DNA of 64,000 nt from Elioraea tepidiphila DSM 17972 (GCF_000378465.1 NZ_KB899920.1:43070-107069); one strand, 5' to 3'. Positions 33,901 through 42,456 are shown, counted from the first letter of the stretch. The notes: generated by a model not told the origin, from the letters alone. Numbers and translations: made by a program.

Positions 33901-36360
33901 CGAGATCACCCGGCGGCCACGGAGGACCGCCGCGCCGCAACTGCCGATCTCGGTGTCGATCCGCACACCCTCCACGGCCTTGGCATAGGCGAGCAGGTTC
34001 GGCGCCGCGCCGAGCTGCAGCCGCCTGCCCTGCCTGTCGACGAGGAACACCGTGATGCGCGCGCCGGGCAGCGCCTGCTCCTTCATCAGCGCGATCCGTT
34101 CCAGGACCTCGGGCAACGCCGCGCCCGACGAGATCAGGTCGAAGATCGCCGTCTCGGCCAGGCGCAGCCGCTCGCCCCTCACCCGCTCGCTGATGTCGCG
34201 GAACGTCACCACCGCGCCGGCGATCGAGCCGTCGGCGCGTTTCATCGGCGCGCAGACATACTCGACCGGGAAGGACGAGCCGTCCTTGCGGAAGAACACC
34301 TCGTCGTCGACCCGGCGCGTCACGCCGTCGTGCAGCGATCGGTGGATCGGACATTCGTCGCGCGGAAAGGCGCTGCCGTCCGCGCGATGATGATGGACCA
34401 GGGCGTGCGACTGCCGGCCCAGTGCCTCGTCCTCGGTCCAGCCGAGCATCGCGACCGCGGCCGGATTCTGGAACAGCACGTTGCCTTCGGCGTCCAGGCC
34501 AAGCACGCCCTCGCCGATGGTCTCGAGGATCATCCGGTTGCGCTGCTGCGACTCCGCCAGCGCCTCCTCCGCGCGCCGCCGCTTGGTGACGTCGCGCGCG
34601 ATGCTCAGCACGGCCTCGATCGACCCGTCGGGCCGGCGCAGCGGCGTGGCGTTGGTCTCCAGCCAGCGTGGCGTGCCCTTCAGGCCGATGACGCGGAACT
34701 GCGCGTGGCCGGAACCGCCCTCCAGCGCATGGGCGTGCAGATCGAGGAAGATGCTGCGGTCATCGGGATGGACCAGATCGGCGACCGCCAGGCCCCGCAC
34801 GGAGGCGAGATCGTCCGCCTCGATCATCGCGAGCCCGGCCGGGTTCATCTCCACGAGATGGCCGCTCGGCGAGACGACCTTCACGCATTCCGGTTCGCTC
34901 TCCAGGATGCTGCGCAGGCGGCTTTCGCTCTGCATGCGCTCGGCCTGCACGAGCACGAGCGCGACCAGGTTGGCGAGCGCCAGCGCGAAGCCCCGATCCG
35001 CCTCGGTCCAGGCGCGCGCGCCGCCGACATGTTCGAGGCAGAGCACGCCGATCAGATCCCCGTCGGCGATGATCGGCGTGTCGAGCATCGCGCCGATGCC
35101 GTGCGGGTGGAGGTAGTCCGCGGCCAGCGAGGCGGTGCGCGGGTCGGCGAGGGCATCCGCCGCGGCGATCACGTCGTTGTCGGCGAGCGTGCGCAGGTAG
35201 TCGGGATGGCCGGTGACCGGCAGTTCCGTTCCCGTTTCGTGTCGCCCCGTCGCCGCATGGAAGGCATCATTGCAGAGAAGCACCGACCGATCGGGGGTGA
35301 GCGTCCAGACGCTGGCGCGGGCGACGCCGACGGTGCGGGCCGCGACCTCCGTGATGTGGTGCAGCACCTCGTCGAAGCCGGATGGGCGCAGCAGCCCGGC
35401 GCGCATCACCGCGAGCAGCGCCGTCGTCTGCTCGCGCAAGCCCGCGTTCTGCGACCGGAGCGCGGCCTCGGCCTGCACGCGCTCATGCACATCGACCGTG
35501 GTGCCGTACCACTTGACGATGCGTCCGTCCGCGTCGCGCACCGGGCTCGCGGCGGCGAGGTGCCAGCGCCATCCTCCATCGGCGGCCGAGCGCAGGCGGA
35601 ACTCGCTCGCGTAGGCACGCCCCTCCGCCACCGCCGCCTGCCAGGCGGCGAGGCAGCGCGCGCGGTCATCGGGGTGCAGCGCCTTCAGCCAGGCGTCGCC
35701 CGCGAGGTCGGTGTCCGTCCAGCCGACCAGGCGGAAGAACGCGTCGCTCGCGAAATCGACCGTGCCGTCCGGCGTGGCGGTCCAGACGATCTGCGGCAGG
35801 GCCTGCGCGATGGTGCGGAACTCGCTGCCCATCTCGCGCGAGGCGGCAGCGCCGGTCGGCGCGGCAGGGCGATCCGGCGCCGGTCCCCGGAGCGCGAGCT
35901 GATCCGCCGCGATGCCGGCCAGCGAGGCGAGCAGCGCGCGGTCGCGCTCGGCGAAGGTGCGGGGCGCGCGGTCCATGACACAGAGGGCACCGAGGATGCG
36001 GCCGTCACCGCCCCGGATCGGGGCGGCGGCGGCGAAACGCACGCCGTCCGGCGCCGCGACCAGCGGATCGGCGCGCGCCTCGGCATCGCGCGTCGCGTCC
36101 TCGATCACCTGCGGCGCGCCGTCCCGGATCGCGGCCGCGCACAGCCCCGCCGCCGCGCCCGGCGCCGCCGCGCCCGCCAGTCCGCGCTGAGCGACGACAC
36201 GCGGTCCCGTCGCGTCCGCGACGCAGACCACGGCGATCGGCGTGCCGAACAGGCGCGCGGCAAGCTCGGCCACCCGCCCCACGGCGCCCTCCGCCAGCCC
36301 CGGCGCGCCGTCGCCCGGCGGCCCCTCGGCGCCCCGCGCCCCCGCGGTCTCAGCCGTCAC
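30943..36360 (-). CDS. 1805-residue PAS/GAF hybrid sensor histidine kinase
   Basis: No membrane helix is seen, so it is probably cytosolic. Domains in rough order: GAF (20-155), PAS (175-295), GAF (315-470), PAS (475-595), PAS (600-725), GAF (730-885), PAS (890-1010), PAS (1015-1130), PAS (1135-1255), a GAF-like segment (1265-1400), HisKA with His1427 in GGIAHDFNN, HATPase with GLGLSMVWGFVKQSKG, and a receiver with Asp1728 in FTDIVMP. HisKA, HATPase and receiver are of the class seen in cytosolic hybrid kinases with a DFNN H-box. The start is a GTG. An exact 30-bp tandem duplication doubles YSEPGLGTTV at residues about 1630-1649, at the end of the ATPase domain. Signals are unknown; no separate output regulator is adjacent. 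Confidence 0.9.
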   Translation of the reverse strand: MTAETAGARGAEGPPGDGAPGLAEGAVGRVAELAARLFGTPIAVVCVADATGPRVVAQRGLAGAAAPGAAAGLCAAAIRDGAPQVIEDATRDAEARADPLVAAPDGVRFAAAAPIRGGDGRILGALCVMDRAPRTFAERDRALLASLAGIAADQLALRGPAPDRPAAPTGAAASREMGSEFRTIAQALPQIVWTATPDGTVDFASDAFFRLVGWTDTDLAGDAWLKALHPDDRARCLAAWQAAVAEGRAYASEFRLRSAADGGWRWHLAAASPVRDADGRIVKWYGTTVDVHERVQAEAALRSQNAGLREQTTALLAVMRAGLLRPSGFDEVLHHITEVAARTVGVARASVWTLTPDRSVLLCNDAFHAATGRHETGTELPVTGHPDYLRTLADNDVIAAADALADPRTASLAADYLHPHGIGAMLDTPIIADGDLIGVLCLEHVGGARAWTEADRGFALALANLVALVLVQAERMQSESRLRSILESEPECVKVVSPSGHLVEMNPAGLAMIEADDLASVRGLAVADLVHPDDRSIFLDLHAHALEGGSGHAQFRVIGLKGTPRWLETNATPLRRPDGSIEAVLSIARDVTKRRRAEEALAESQQRNRMILETIGEGVLGLDAEGNVLFQNPAAVAMLGWTEDEALGRQSHALVHHHRADGSAFPRDECPIHRSLHDGVTRRVDDEVFFRKDGSSFPVEYVCAPMKRADGSIAGAVVTFRDISERVRGERLRLAETAIFDLISSGAALPEVLERIALMKEQALPGARITVFLVDRQGRRLQLGAAPNLLAYAKAVEGVRIDTEIGSCGAAVLRGRRVISADVEADPLWRDCLELARAHGLRACWSTPVLDMEGRPVAVVAAHFDHPRAPTEDELAVIDRAARLVSLAIERVRSLEALRKSEATFRETFRDAATGIAVAAPDGRILEVNEAFARIVGYAQEELRGLDLQMLTPPDDLERTRQLRDELLAGQRDSYVREKRYRTKQGGLVWVRNSVAMRRDPSGRAINAIVVTEDITPQKAAEQELRQSQALLQVASRIGQLGGWEIRLPGREMIWSEQVSRIHGLAPGAVPSVEEAIAFYAPEHRETIRAAFEACAGEGTPWDLELELITAQGSRIWVRTIGEAVRDPYGKIIAVQGALQDISERRQAEALLRESERRFHAVASVTADVVWDWDLRTDRVWWSDDFAAAFGYPPEAVEPDVSSWLNRIHPDDRERVLAGIRAVIDARGSSWSEEYRFLHADGSVLDIEDRGMLILGADGAPIRFVGGMSDITERKRFQRELRERIRELQCLYRVLELTTDETRPVDAICADVVAMLPGSLQHGEHAVARIRIDGSEHRSPAWQKPSRALSAPVRAEGKQIGEVEIGYPAMPPGLAAGQDPFLAEERALIEAIATHVGRMIHDRRIGETLRQGERLRAVGELTGGIAHDFNNLLTVILGNTELLAEELEDRPTAQSLALVAQGAAENAAELTKRLLAFSRRQALDARATDIGGLVRGMKALLRRTLGEHIDIRIVEPAGLWQALVDPPQLESAILNLCINARDAMPAGGTLTIEVANVDLDASYAEIDAELQPGPYVMVAISDTGTGMSPEVLARAFDPFFTTKEVGKGSGLGLSMVWGFVKQSKGHVKIYSEPGLGTTVYSEPGLGTTVKLYLPRAGAEAGRGAAHGRPAGMLRGSERILLVEDDELVRAHVAMQLEQLGYRVACAGSGPEALATLARDQDFDLLFTDIVMPGGMNGRQLAEEARRRLPGLRVLFTSGYTEQAMLHQGSLGAGMRLLAKPYRRQELALRVREALDEARTPTAPAP
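31415..31474. repeat. Exact 2 x 30-bp in-frame tandem duplication
   Basis: Bases 31415-31444 and 31445-31474 are identical. They encode YSEPGLGTTV twice inside the hybrid kinase. Related kinases have this segment once, directly before KLYLPR, so the second copy is a recent insertion of ten residues that keeps the frame. Confidence 0.95.
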
Positions 36361-36629
36361 GACGGGTCGGCCCTGGGGCGGTGGACGGCGTGGCGCGGCG
36401 GATCGGGCGGGTCTCCACTGGGGTGCTCGCGGGCGCGGCGCAACCGATGCGCGGGCACCTGCGCCAGTCTCTCGCGCAAACTATACAACCAAAACAGGCG
36501 GATCAGAAACCGTCTCGCGAAAACGGGACAGAATCCGACGCACACGCGGACCACCGGTTGTCCTGGGCGCCACGCGGCCTCGCGGCCGCTCACCCGTCCG
36601 GACCGGCCTCAGCGCTCGAGCGTCTTGAG
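36361..36629. other. Intergenic region upstream of the hybrid kinase
   Basis: No convincing gene. A minus-strand TATAGT (36484-36479) preceded by TTG could be the -10 of the kinase promoter, about 120 bases before its GTG. The first 21 bases past the cytochrome c stop still encode the lost C-terminus of that protein (see the cytochrome entry). Confidence 0.3.
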
Positions 36630-36947
36630 CTAGGCGATCAACGCCTCGATCTGGGCGGGCGCGAGCTGGAACGCGGGCATGGCCGCGTGCCCGGTGGTGA
36701 TCCCCTCGGCCAGGGCCTCGGCGCGCTGCTCGACCGGATCGCGCCGGTGCAGCGCGCGGAACGGCGGCGCGGCGGGCATGGCGCTGCGGCCGGTCGGCCC
36801 GACCGCGTGGCAGCCGCCGCAGTTCGTCTCGGCGAGCGCGCGGCCGCGCGCGACATCGCCCGGCTGCTGCGCCCCGGCCGCGACGGCGAGCGGGACGGCC
36901 GCCACCGTCACCGCCCGTCCCGCCAGGCGTGCCGAGCGGGCCGGCAT
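36630..36947 (-). CDS. Small c-type cytochrome, C-terminus cut by an amber codon
   Basis: A 105-residue protein with a signal peptide (cleaved after about residue 26), haem motif CGGCH at residues 43-47 and a Met ligand in HAAMPAF. The frame ends ...IEALIA-TAG. The next codons in the same frame read LKTLER and then TGA at 36609, which is how intact relatives end (...ALIAYLKTL). A Tyr codon has thus become TAG and six residues are lost from the last helix. The haem site is intact, so the product may still work. Its ATG shares one base with the amidase stop (TGATG). Confidence 0.75.
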   Translation of the reverse strand: MPARSARLAGRAVTVAAVPLAVAAGAQQPGDVARGRALAETNCGGCHAVGPTGRSAMPAAPPFRALHRRDPVEQRAEALAEGITTGHAAMPAFQLAPAQIEALIA

Positions 36948-38431
36948 CAGGCCGCCCTCAGCAGCACCGCGAGGTCGGGCACGGGCCGGGCGAGTTCGGG
37001 ATCGGCCGCGAACAGCCGCTCCAGCGCCCGCGCGGCCCCGAGCGTGACCGCGTCGCCCTTCATCGGCCCGCAGATCTGCAGCCCGAACGGCATCCCGGTA
37101 TGGTCGCGCCCGCACGGGATCGAGACGCAGGGGTTACCCATCAGGGTCAGCGCCGAGGTCAGGCCCGAGGCGTGCATGTAGTTCTTCATGGGCTGGCCGT
37201 TGATCGCGGTGACGTTGCGCTGCTCGACCGCCGTCGGCGTGATCGGCTGGCCCGGCGTGATCAGCAGGTCGTAGTCGTCGAACAGGCGCTGGAAGCCGCG
37301 ATAGAGCCGCGTGTGCTCGGCCTCGGCCCAGGCGATCTGCTCCGCGGTCATGGCGAGGCCGGCCTCGACATTGGTGACGATGTTCGCCCCGAGCTGGTCG
37401 CGGTGGTTGCGGTAGCGGTCGAGATGCGCGGCGAGGAAGTAGACCCCGCGCAGGATCCAGAACACGTCGAGCGCGGTCTCGAGCCCCGGATCGTGCCGGT
37501 CGCAGCGCGCGAAGACGGCGGCGAAGCGCGCCAGCCGCTGCTCGAACACCGCGCGGATGCCATGCTCCACCGGCGCCCAGCCGAAATCGACCGAGACGGC
37601 GACGCTGAGCCGCGCGAGATCGACCTCCGGCAGGTCGCGCAAGCTTCGCGCATCGACGTCGTAGGAGAGCGGGTCGGCGATGTCGCGCCCCGCCATGACC
37701 GAGAGCATCAGCCCGCAATCCTCCACCGTGCGCGCCATCGGCCCCTGCACGCTGAAATGGGTGTAGCCGATGCGCCGCCGCTCGGAAGGCACGAGCCCGA
37801 CCGTCGGGCGGATCGCCGTGACCCCCGAGAAGGTCGCGGGCTTGCGCAAGGATCCGCCGCTGTCCGAGCCGGTGCAGAGCGGCATCATGCCGCAGGCGAG
37901 CGCCACACCCGACCCGCCCGAGGAGCCGCCGCAGGCGCGCGCGGGGTCGAAGGCGTTGCGGGTGTAGCCGTGCACGGGGTTCACCGTGGTGTTGCCGCCG
38001 GCGCCGAACTCGGGGGTCGCGGTCTTGCCGAGCACGATCGCGCCCGCGCGCCGCAGCCGCGCGACCATGAGCTCGTCCTTCGCGGGCACGTGATCGCGGT
38101 AGAGCGGCGAGCCGTAGGTGGTCACCAGCCCCTCGGTGTCGTTCAGGTCCTTCACGCCGAGCGGCAGGCCGTGCAGCGGGCCGAGATCGTCGCCGCGCAT
38201 CACCGCCTCGGTGGCGGCGCGGGCCTCGGCGCGCGCGCGCTCGAAGCAGGTCGCGACCACGGCGTTGACGGCCGGGTTCACCCGCTCGATGCGGGCGATG
38301 CAGGACTCGACGAGCTCGCTCGGCGAGAGGCGCTTCGCCCCGATCAGCGCCCGCGCCGCGACGGCCGAGAGGTCGCAGGGCTCGGTCGCATGGCCGTGCG
38401 CCGGGAATTCCGCTATCAGCCGCTCGTGCAT
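36947..38431 (-). CDS. Amidase signature family enzyme
   Basis: A 494-residue amidase with the Ser-cisSer-Lys triad: Lys in LPLGVKDLNDTEG, the cis-Ser and nucleophile region in GGSSGGSGVALACG and TGSDSGGSLRKPA. It resembles general amidases of the GatA fold; the position of other residues does not point to tRNA amidotransferase, and gatB/gatC are absent. Substrate unknown. The first usable ATG (38431) lies 42 bases inside the divergent glycosyltransferase gene, so the two 5' ends overlap. The cytochrome c gene follows with a one-base overlap. Confidence 0.85.
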   Translation of the reverse strand: MHERLIAEFPAHGHATEPCDLSAVAARALIGAKRLSPSELVESCIARIERVNPAVNAVVATCFERARAEARAATEAVMRGDDLGPLHGLPLGVKDLNDTEGLVTTYGSPLYRDHVPAKDELMVARLRRAGAIVLGKTATPEFGAGGNTTVNPVHGYTRNAFDPARACGGSSGGSGVALACGMMPLCTGSDSGGSLRKPATFSGVTAIRPTVGLVPSERRRIGYTHFSVQGPMARTVEDCGLMLSVMAGRDIADPLSYDVDARSLRDLPEVDLARLSVAVSVDFGWAPVEHGIRAVFEQRLARFAAVFARCDRHDPGLETALDVFWILRGVYFLAAHLDRYRNHRDQLGANIVTNVEAGLAMTAEQIAWAEAEHTRLYRGFQRLFDDYDLLITPGQPITPTAVEQRNVTAINGQPMKNYMHASGLTSALTLMGNPCVSIPCGRDHTGMPFGLQICGPMKGDAVTLGAARALERLFAADPELARPVPDLAVLLRAA

Positions 38432-39865
38432 CCGTTCCTCGCCGTCGCCGCCATCACGCTGCTGCGCGTGGTCTGGCTCGCCACCAACGAGCCGAACCTC
38501 TACGCCGATGAAGCACAATACTGGGTCTGGGCCCAGGACCTGAGGCTCGGCTACTACAGCAAGCCGCCGCTGATCGCCTGGCTGATCGCCGGCACCACCG
38601 CACTCTGCGGCGACGGCGAGGGCTGCGTCCGGCTCGCCTCGCCGCTGCTTCATGCGGCGACCGCGCTGCTGCTCGGCGCGGCCGCGACGCGGCTGTTCGA
38701 CCGGCGCATCGGGTTCTGGACCGCCCTCACCTACGCGACGCTGCCGGCGGTCTCGGTCTCCTCCACCATCGCATCCACGGATGCGCCGCTGCTGACCGCC
38801 TGGGCCGCAGCACTCTACGCGCTGGTGCGGCTGCGCGAGGAGGCAGCGCCGCGCTGGTGGGCGCTGCTCGGGCTCTCGGTCGGGGTCGGGCTGCTCGCGA
38901 AATACGCGATGGCGGGGTTCGTGCTGTCGCTCGTGCTGTGGTTCCTGCTGGACCGCCCGGCGCGCGCGCTGCTGCGCGGGCCAGGGCCGTGGATCGGGGG
39001 CGCGCTCGCGCTCGCCGTGCTGGCGCCGAACCTGATCTGGAACCTCGCCCACCAGTTCGCCACCCTGCGCCATGTCGGCGAGAACACCAACCTCGCGCGC
39101 GGCGTGTCGTTCAACCCGATCAGCGCCGGCGAGTTCGTCGGCGCGCAGTTCGGCGTGTTCGGCCCGATCCTGTTCGCGACCCTGCTGTGGGTGCTGACGC
39201 GGCCCGGCACATGGCGCGAGGAGCGCGCGCGGATGCTCGCGCTGTTCGTGGTGCCGCTCGGTGCGATCATGGTGACGCAGTCCTTCCTGTCGCGCGCGAA
39301 CGCGAACTGGGCCGCGCCGATCTATGCCGCCGGCACGATCCTGGTGGTGGCCTGGGCGCTCACGCGGGCGCGGCCGCTGCTGATCCGCGCCTCGGTGGCG
39401 CTGCATGTGGTGGCGGCCCTGCTGCTGTTCGGCCTGCCGCCTGCCCTCTCCGCCGCCGGCATCGAGCTGCCGCGCCGCGCCGATCCGTGGATGCGCCAGC
39501 GCGGCTGGGACGTGCTGGGCCAAGCGGTCGCGCGCGCCGCCGCCGAACACCGCGACGCGCGCTTCCTGTTCGAGCAGCGCCGCGACATGGCGACGCTGAT
39601 CTACTACGTGCGGCCGCATCCGCTCGATGCGCTGATGTGGAATCCCGACGGCGTGGCGCGCAACGAGTTCGAGCTGACGGCCGCGCTGGAGCCGGGCGAG
39701 CCGGGCCCGTTCCTGTTCGTCACGCGCCGCGCCGAGGCGCCCGACGTGACCGGGCGGTTCGCGCAGGCGGCGCGGATCGCGCGGCTGACCGTGCCGACGC
39801 ATCGCGATGCCGTGCTGTCCTACACGCTCTGGCGGCTCGATGGGTTCCGGGGCTATCGCGACTGA
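38390..39865 (+). CDS. ArnT/PMT-like membrane glycosyltransferase (GT39-type)
   Basis: A 491-residue protein with about 11 membrane helices. The first periplasmic loop has LYADEAQYWVWAQDLRLGYYSKPPLIAW, where the acidic D-E pair is the catalytic/divalent metal site of GT39/GT83 polyprenyl-phosphate sugar transferases. Such enzymes add sugars to lipid A or proteins using undecaprenyl-linked donors. The ATG at 38390 overlaps the start of the divergent amidase. It is followed after 13 bases by the TPR gene. Acceptor and sugar are unknown. Confidence 0.85.
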   Translation: MAVRREFRYQPLVHPFLAVAAITLLRVVWLATNEPNLYADEAQYWVWAQDLRLGYYSKPPLIAWLIAGTTALCGDGEGCVRLASPLLHAATALLLGAAATRLFDRRIGFWTALTYATLPAVSVSSTIASTDAPLLTAWAAALYALVRLREEAAPRWWALLGLSVGVGLLAKYAMAGFVLSLVLWFLLDRPARALLRGPGPWIGGALALAVLAPNLIWNLAHQFATLRHVGENTNLARGVSFNPISAGEFVGAQFGVFGPILFATLLWVLTRPGTWREERARMLALFVVPLGAIMVTQSFLSRANANWAAPIYAAGTILVVAWALTRARPLLIRASVALHVVAALLLFGLPPALSAAGIELPRRADPWMRQRGWDVLGQAVARAAAEHRDARFLFEQRRDMATLIYYVRPHPLDALMWNPDGVARNEFELTAALEPGEPGPFLFVTRRAEAPDVTGRFAQAARIARLTVPTHRDAVLSYTLWRLDGFRGYRD

Positions 39866-39878
39866 AGGGGGCACGGCG

Positions 39879-41150
39879 ATGCACGAGGACCAGCGCGGGC
39901 TGCGCATCACCACCGCGAGCGCCGAGGCGGCCGAGGCGTATCGCGCGGGCCTCGACCTGATGCTCGCCGCCTGGCCGGGCGCGCTCGACGCCTTCGACCG
40001 CGCGCTCGCCGCCGATCCGCGCTTCGCCGCCGGGCATGCCGCACGCGCCCGCCAGTTGCAGATCCTGGGCCGCGTCGCCGAGGCGAAGCAGGCGATCGCG
40101 GCCGCGCGCAGCACGCTCGACGGCGCGACCGGGCGCGAGGCGTCGCAGGTCGCGATCCTGGAGCGCGCGCTCGCCGGCGACGGGGCGGGCGCGCTCGCCG
40201 CGTCGCTCGCCCACATCGCCGCGCATCCGCGCGATGCGCTCGTGCTGTCGCTGCCGCTCGGCGCGTTCGGGCTCTACGCCTTCTCCGGCCGGCCCGACCA
40301 CGACCGGGCGCGCGCGGCGCTGTGCGACGCGGTCGCGCCGCACTACCCGGATGACTGGTGGTTCGAAGGCTATATCGGCTGGTCCTATGCCGAAGCCGGC
40401 GCGCTGGAGGCGGGCCAGCGTCGCCTGCTGCGCGCGCTGGAGCTGCGTCCGCTGAACGCCAATGCCGCGCATGCGCTGGCCCACACGCGCCTCGACCGCG
40501 GCGAGATCGAGGCCGGCCGGCACGAGACCGAGACGTTCCTGCCGCACTACGACCGATCCGGCACGCTGAACGCGCATCTCGCCTGGCACCTGGCGCTGTT
40601 CGCGCTCGAACGCGACGATGTCGCGACCGCGCTCGCGCTCTACGAGAGCCGCATCGCGCCGTCCGTGTCGCAGGCGCCGCCCCTGAACACGCTCACCGAC
40701 GGCGCCTCGCTGCTGTGGCGGGTGATGCTGCGCGATCCCGTCCGGACGCTGCCGTGGGAGGACGTGGCCGCCTACGCGGCGGAGCGCTTCCCGAATGCCG
40801 GACTCGCCTTCGCCGATCTGCACGCCGCGCTGCTGGAGGCCGTCACCGGACGGCGCGAGGCGCTGGCGCGGCGGATCGAGGCGCTGGAGGCCCTGCTGGA
40901 GACCGGAAAGCTGCCGGCGGGGCCGGTGGTGGCCGCGCTCTGCCGCGGCTTCGCCGCGTATGCGGCGGGGGCGTTCGACGAGGCGGCCGACCTGCTCGTG
41001 CCCGCCCTGCCGGACGCCGCGCGGATCGGCGGCAGCGGCGCGCAGCGCGACATGATCGAGGACACCGCGATCGCCGCCTGCCTGCGCGCCGGGCGCGAGG
41101 AGACCGCGCGCAGGATCCTGCGGCGGCGCTTCGCGGCCCGGACACACTGA
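39879..41150 (+). CDS. Tetratricopeptide-repeat protein
   Basis: A 423-residue all-helical protein with several TPR-like helix pairs, for example ALDAFDRALAADPRFAAGHAARARQL, GQRRLLRALELRPLNANAAHALAH and CRGFAAYAAGAFDEAADLLVPAL. It has no signal peptide or catalytic motif. It resembles TPR proteins (TTC38-like) of unknown function in Alphaproteobacteria. It lies 13 bases after the glycosyltransferase and is probably in the same transcript. Convergent with moaE. Confidence 0.75.
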   Translation: MHEDQRGLRITTASAEAAEAYRAGLDLMLAAWPGALDAFDRALAADPRFAAGHAARARQLQILGRVAEAKQAIAAARSTLDGATGREASQVAILERALAGDGAGALAASLAHIAAHPRDALVLSLPLGAFGLYAFSGRPDHDRARAALCDAVAPHYPDDWWFEGYIGWSYAEAGALEAGQRRLLRALELRPLNANAAHALAHTRLDRGEIEAGRHETETFLPHYDRSGTLNAHLAWHLALFALERDDVATALALYESRIAPSVSQAPPLNTLTDGASLLWRVMLRDPVRTLPWEDVAAYAAERFPNAGLAFADLHAALLEAVTGRREALARRIEALEALLETGKLPAGPVVAALCRGFAAYAAGAFDEAADLLVPALPDAARIGGSGAQRDMIEDTAIAACLRAGREETARRILRRRFAARTH

Positions 41151-41167
41151 TCGCGGCGCGCCGTCCG

Positions 41168-41626
41168 CTACCCCGCCCAGCGCGACGCCGCCCGGTCGTC
41201 CTCGGCGCGCGCCTCGACCCACTGCCCGCCGCCCTCGGCGAACTCCTCGTGCTTCCAGAACGGCGCCTTGGTCTTGAGCCAGTCGATCAGGAACGCCGTC
41301 GCCTCCAGCGCGGCCTGGCGATGCGCGGAGGCCGCCGCGACCAGCACGATCCCCTCGCCCGGCGTCAGCCGTCCGACGCGGTGGATCACCGTGCAACCGG
41401 CGAGCGGCCAGCGCGCTTGCGCCTCCGCCACGATCGCGGCGAGCGCGCGTTCGGTCATGCCGGGATAGTGCTCCAGCGTCATCGCCGTGATCGGCCGCCC
41501 CTGGGCGGTGTCGCGCACCGTGCCGACGAACAGGCCGATGCCGCCCACGTCGGCGCGCCCCGCGGTCAGCGCGGCGAGTTCCGCGCCCACGTCGAACGGC
41601 GCCTCCTGCACGACGACACGCGCCAT
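41168..41626 (-). CDS. moaE: Molybdopterin synthase catalytic subunit
   Basis: The 152-residue protein has FVGTVRD, HYPGMTERAL, HRVGRLTPGEGIVLVAAAS and the catalytic WLKTKAPFWKHE with two conserved lysines. MoaE takes sulphur from the MoaD C-terminal thiocarboxylate to build molybdopterin from cPMP. It follows moaD by one base. Other moa/moe genes are not nearby. Confidence 0.96.
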   Translation of the reverse strand: MARVVVQEAPFDVGAELAALTAGRADVGGIGLFVGTVRDTAQGRPITAMTLEHYPGMTERALAAIVAEAQARWPLAGCTVIHRVGRLTPGEGIVLVAAASAHRQAALEATAFLIDWLKTKAPFWKHEEFAEGGGQWVEARAEDDRAASRWAG

Positions 41627-41627
41627 C

Positions 41628-41879
41628 TCAGCCCCCGGTGACGGGCGGGAAGAACGCCACCTCGTCGCCCGCGCGCACCGGCGCATCGGGTGCCGCGAAG
41701 TCCTGGTTCACCGCGCAGCGCACCACGGCCCGGTTGGCGAAGGCCGCGGCGTGGCCGGGCGAGCGCGCGGCGAGGAAGTCGATCAGCCCGGCGACGTCGC
41801 GCACGCTCTCGGGCGGCGTGATCTCCTCCTCCGCCACACCGATCTTCTGCCTGAGCCAGGCGAAGTAGAGCACCTTCAT
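41628..41879 (-). CDS. moaD: Molybdopterin synthase sulphur-carrier subunit
   Basis: An 83-residue ubiquitin-like protein with FAWLRQKIGVAEEEI at its start and a C-terminal FFPPVTGG, where the terminal Gly-Gly becomes the thiocarboxylate. It is directly upstream of moaE, its partner, and seven bases downstream of a lipoprotein gene. Confidence 0.95.
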   Translation of the reverse strand: MKVLYFAWLRQKIGVAEEEITPPESVRDVAGLIDFLAARSPGHAAAFANRAVVRCAVNQDFAAPDAPVRAGDEVAFFPPVTGG

Positions 41880-41886
41880 CCCCGCC

Positions 41887-42456
41887 TCAGCGCGGCGCCG
41901 GCACGGTCCTGATCTGCCCGTCCGCGCCCATCAGCGTCATGGTGCCGCCGTCGCGCACCGTGGTGCCGCTGCCGGCCGGGCCGCCGAAGGTGCCGGTGCG
42001 ATCGGTGCCGCCGGTGGTGACCGTGCCGGGCGGCGCGCCGGGAATCGCCTGGCCGCGCCGGTCCGGCTCCGGGGTCGCGACCGCGCGCGGCGGCACGCGA
42101 TCGACGATGGCGGCCGGGTCCTGCCGCTCGGCCCGCGGCGCGGGGGCGGGGGCGGGCGAGCCGGGCGGACGCCGTGCCTGCCGCTCGCGCGCGCGCCGTT
42201 CCTCCTCGGTCTCGAAGACCGAGGCGCGCTCCAGCGTGTCGCGCGGCCACTGCACCGAGGTGTCGACCTCCAGGGGCTGCACGGTGTCCGCCCCGCCGCT
42301 CAGGCGCTGCTGGGTGTAGCTCTCGGCCGGCGCCATCGGCGCGCGCGCCGTGCCGAAGCCGCCGAACCCGGTGCCGGAGCCCGAGAACCCGCCGCAGCCC
42401 GAAACCAGAAGGCCGCAGGCCGCCAGGGTCGCCCAGCCCGCGATCGCTCGTCGCAT
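41887..42456 (-). CDS. Proline-rich predicted lipoprotein
   Basis: A 189-residue protein with a lipobox LVSGC (Cys21) after a short signal, a Gly/Phe/Ser-rich start to the mature part (GGFSGSGTGFGGFG), and a Pro/Ala/Arg middle. A motif VDTSVQWPRDTLERASVFETEEERRARE near residues 60-90 may be the conserved part. No domain recognised. The ATG at 42456 follows GAGGAGGG. It lies between pgsA and moaD in the same direction. Confidence 0.7.
   Translation of the reverse strand: MRRAIAGWATLAACGLLVSGCGGFSGSGTGFGGFGTARAPMAPAESYTQQRLSGGADTVQPLEVDTSVQWPRDTLERASVFETEEERRARERQARRPPGSPAPAPAPRAERQDPAAIVDRVPPRAVATPEPDRRGQAIPGAPPGTVTTGGTDRTGTFGGPAGSGTTVRDGGTMTLMGADGQIRTVPAPR

Noticed and set aside
36361-36629. 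A small gene between the cytochrome c and the hybrid kinase
   Set aside because: Frames here are short, Arg-rich and lack start signals.
32881-36633. A 1250-codon open frame on the plus strand opposite the hybrid kinase
   Set aside because: It is Arg/Ala/His-rich, has no domain, and is the codon-mirror of a clearly real kinase in very GC-rich DNA.
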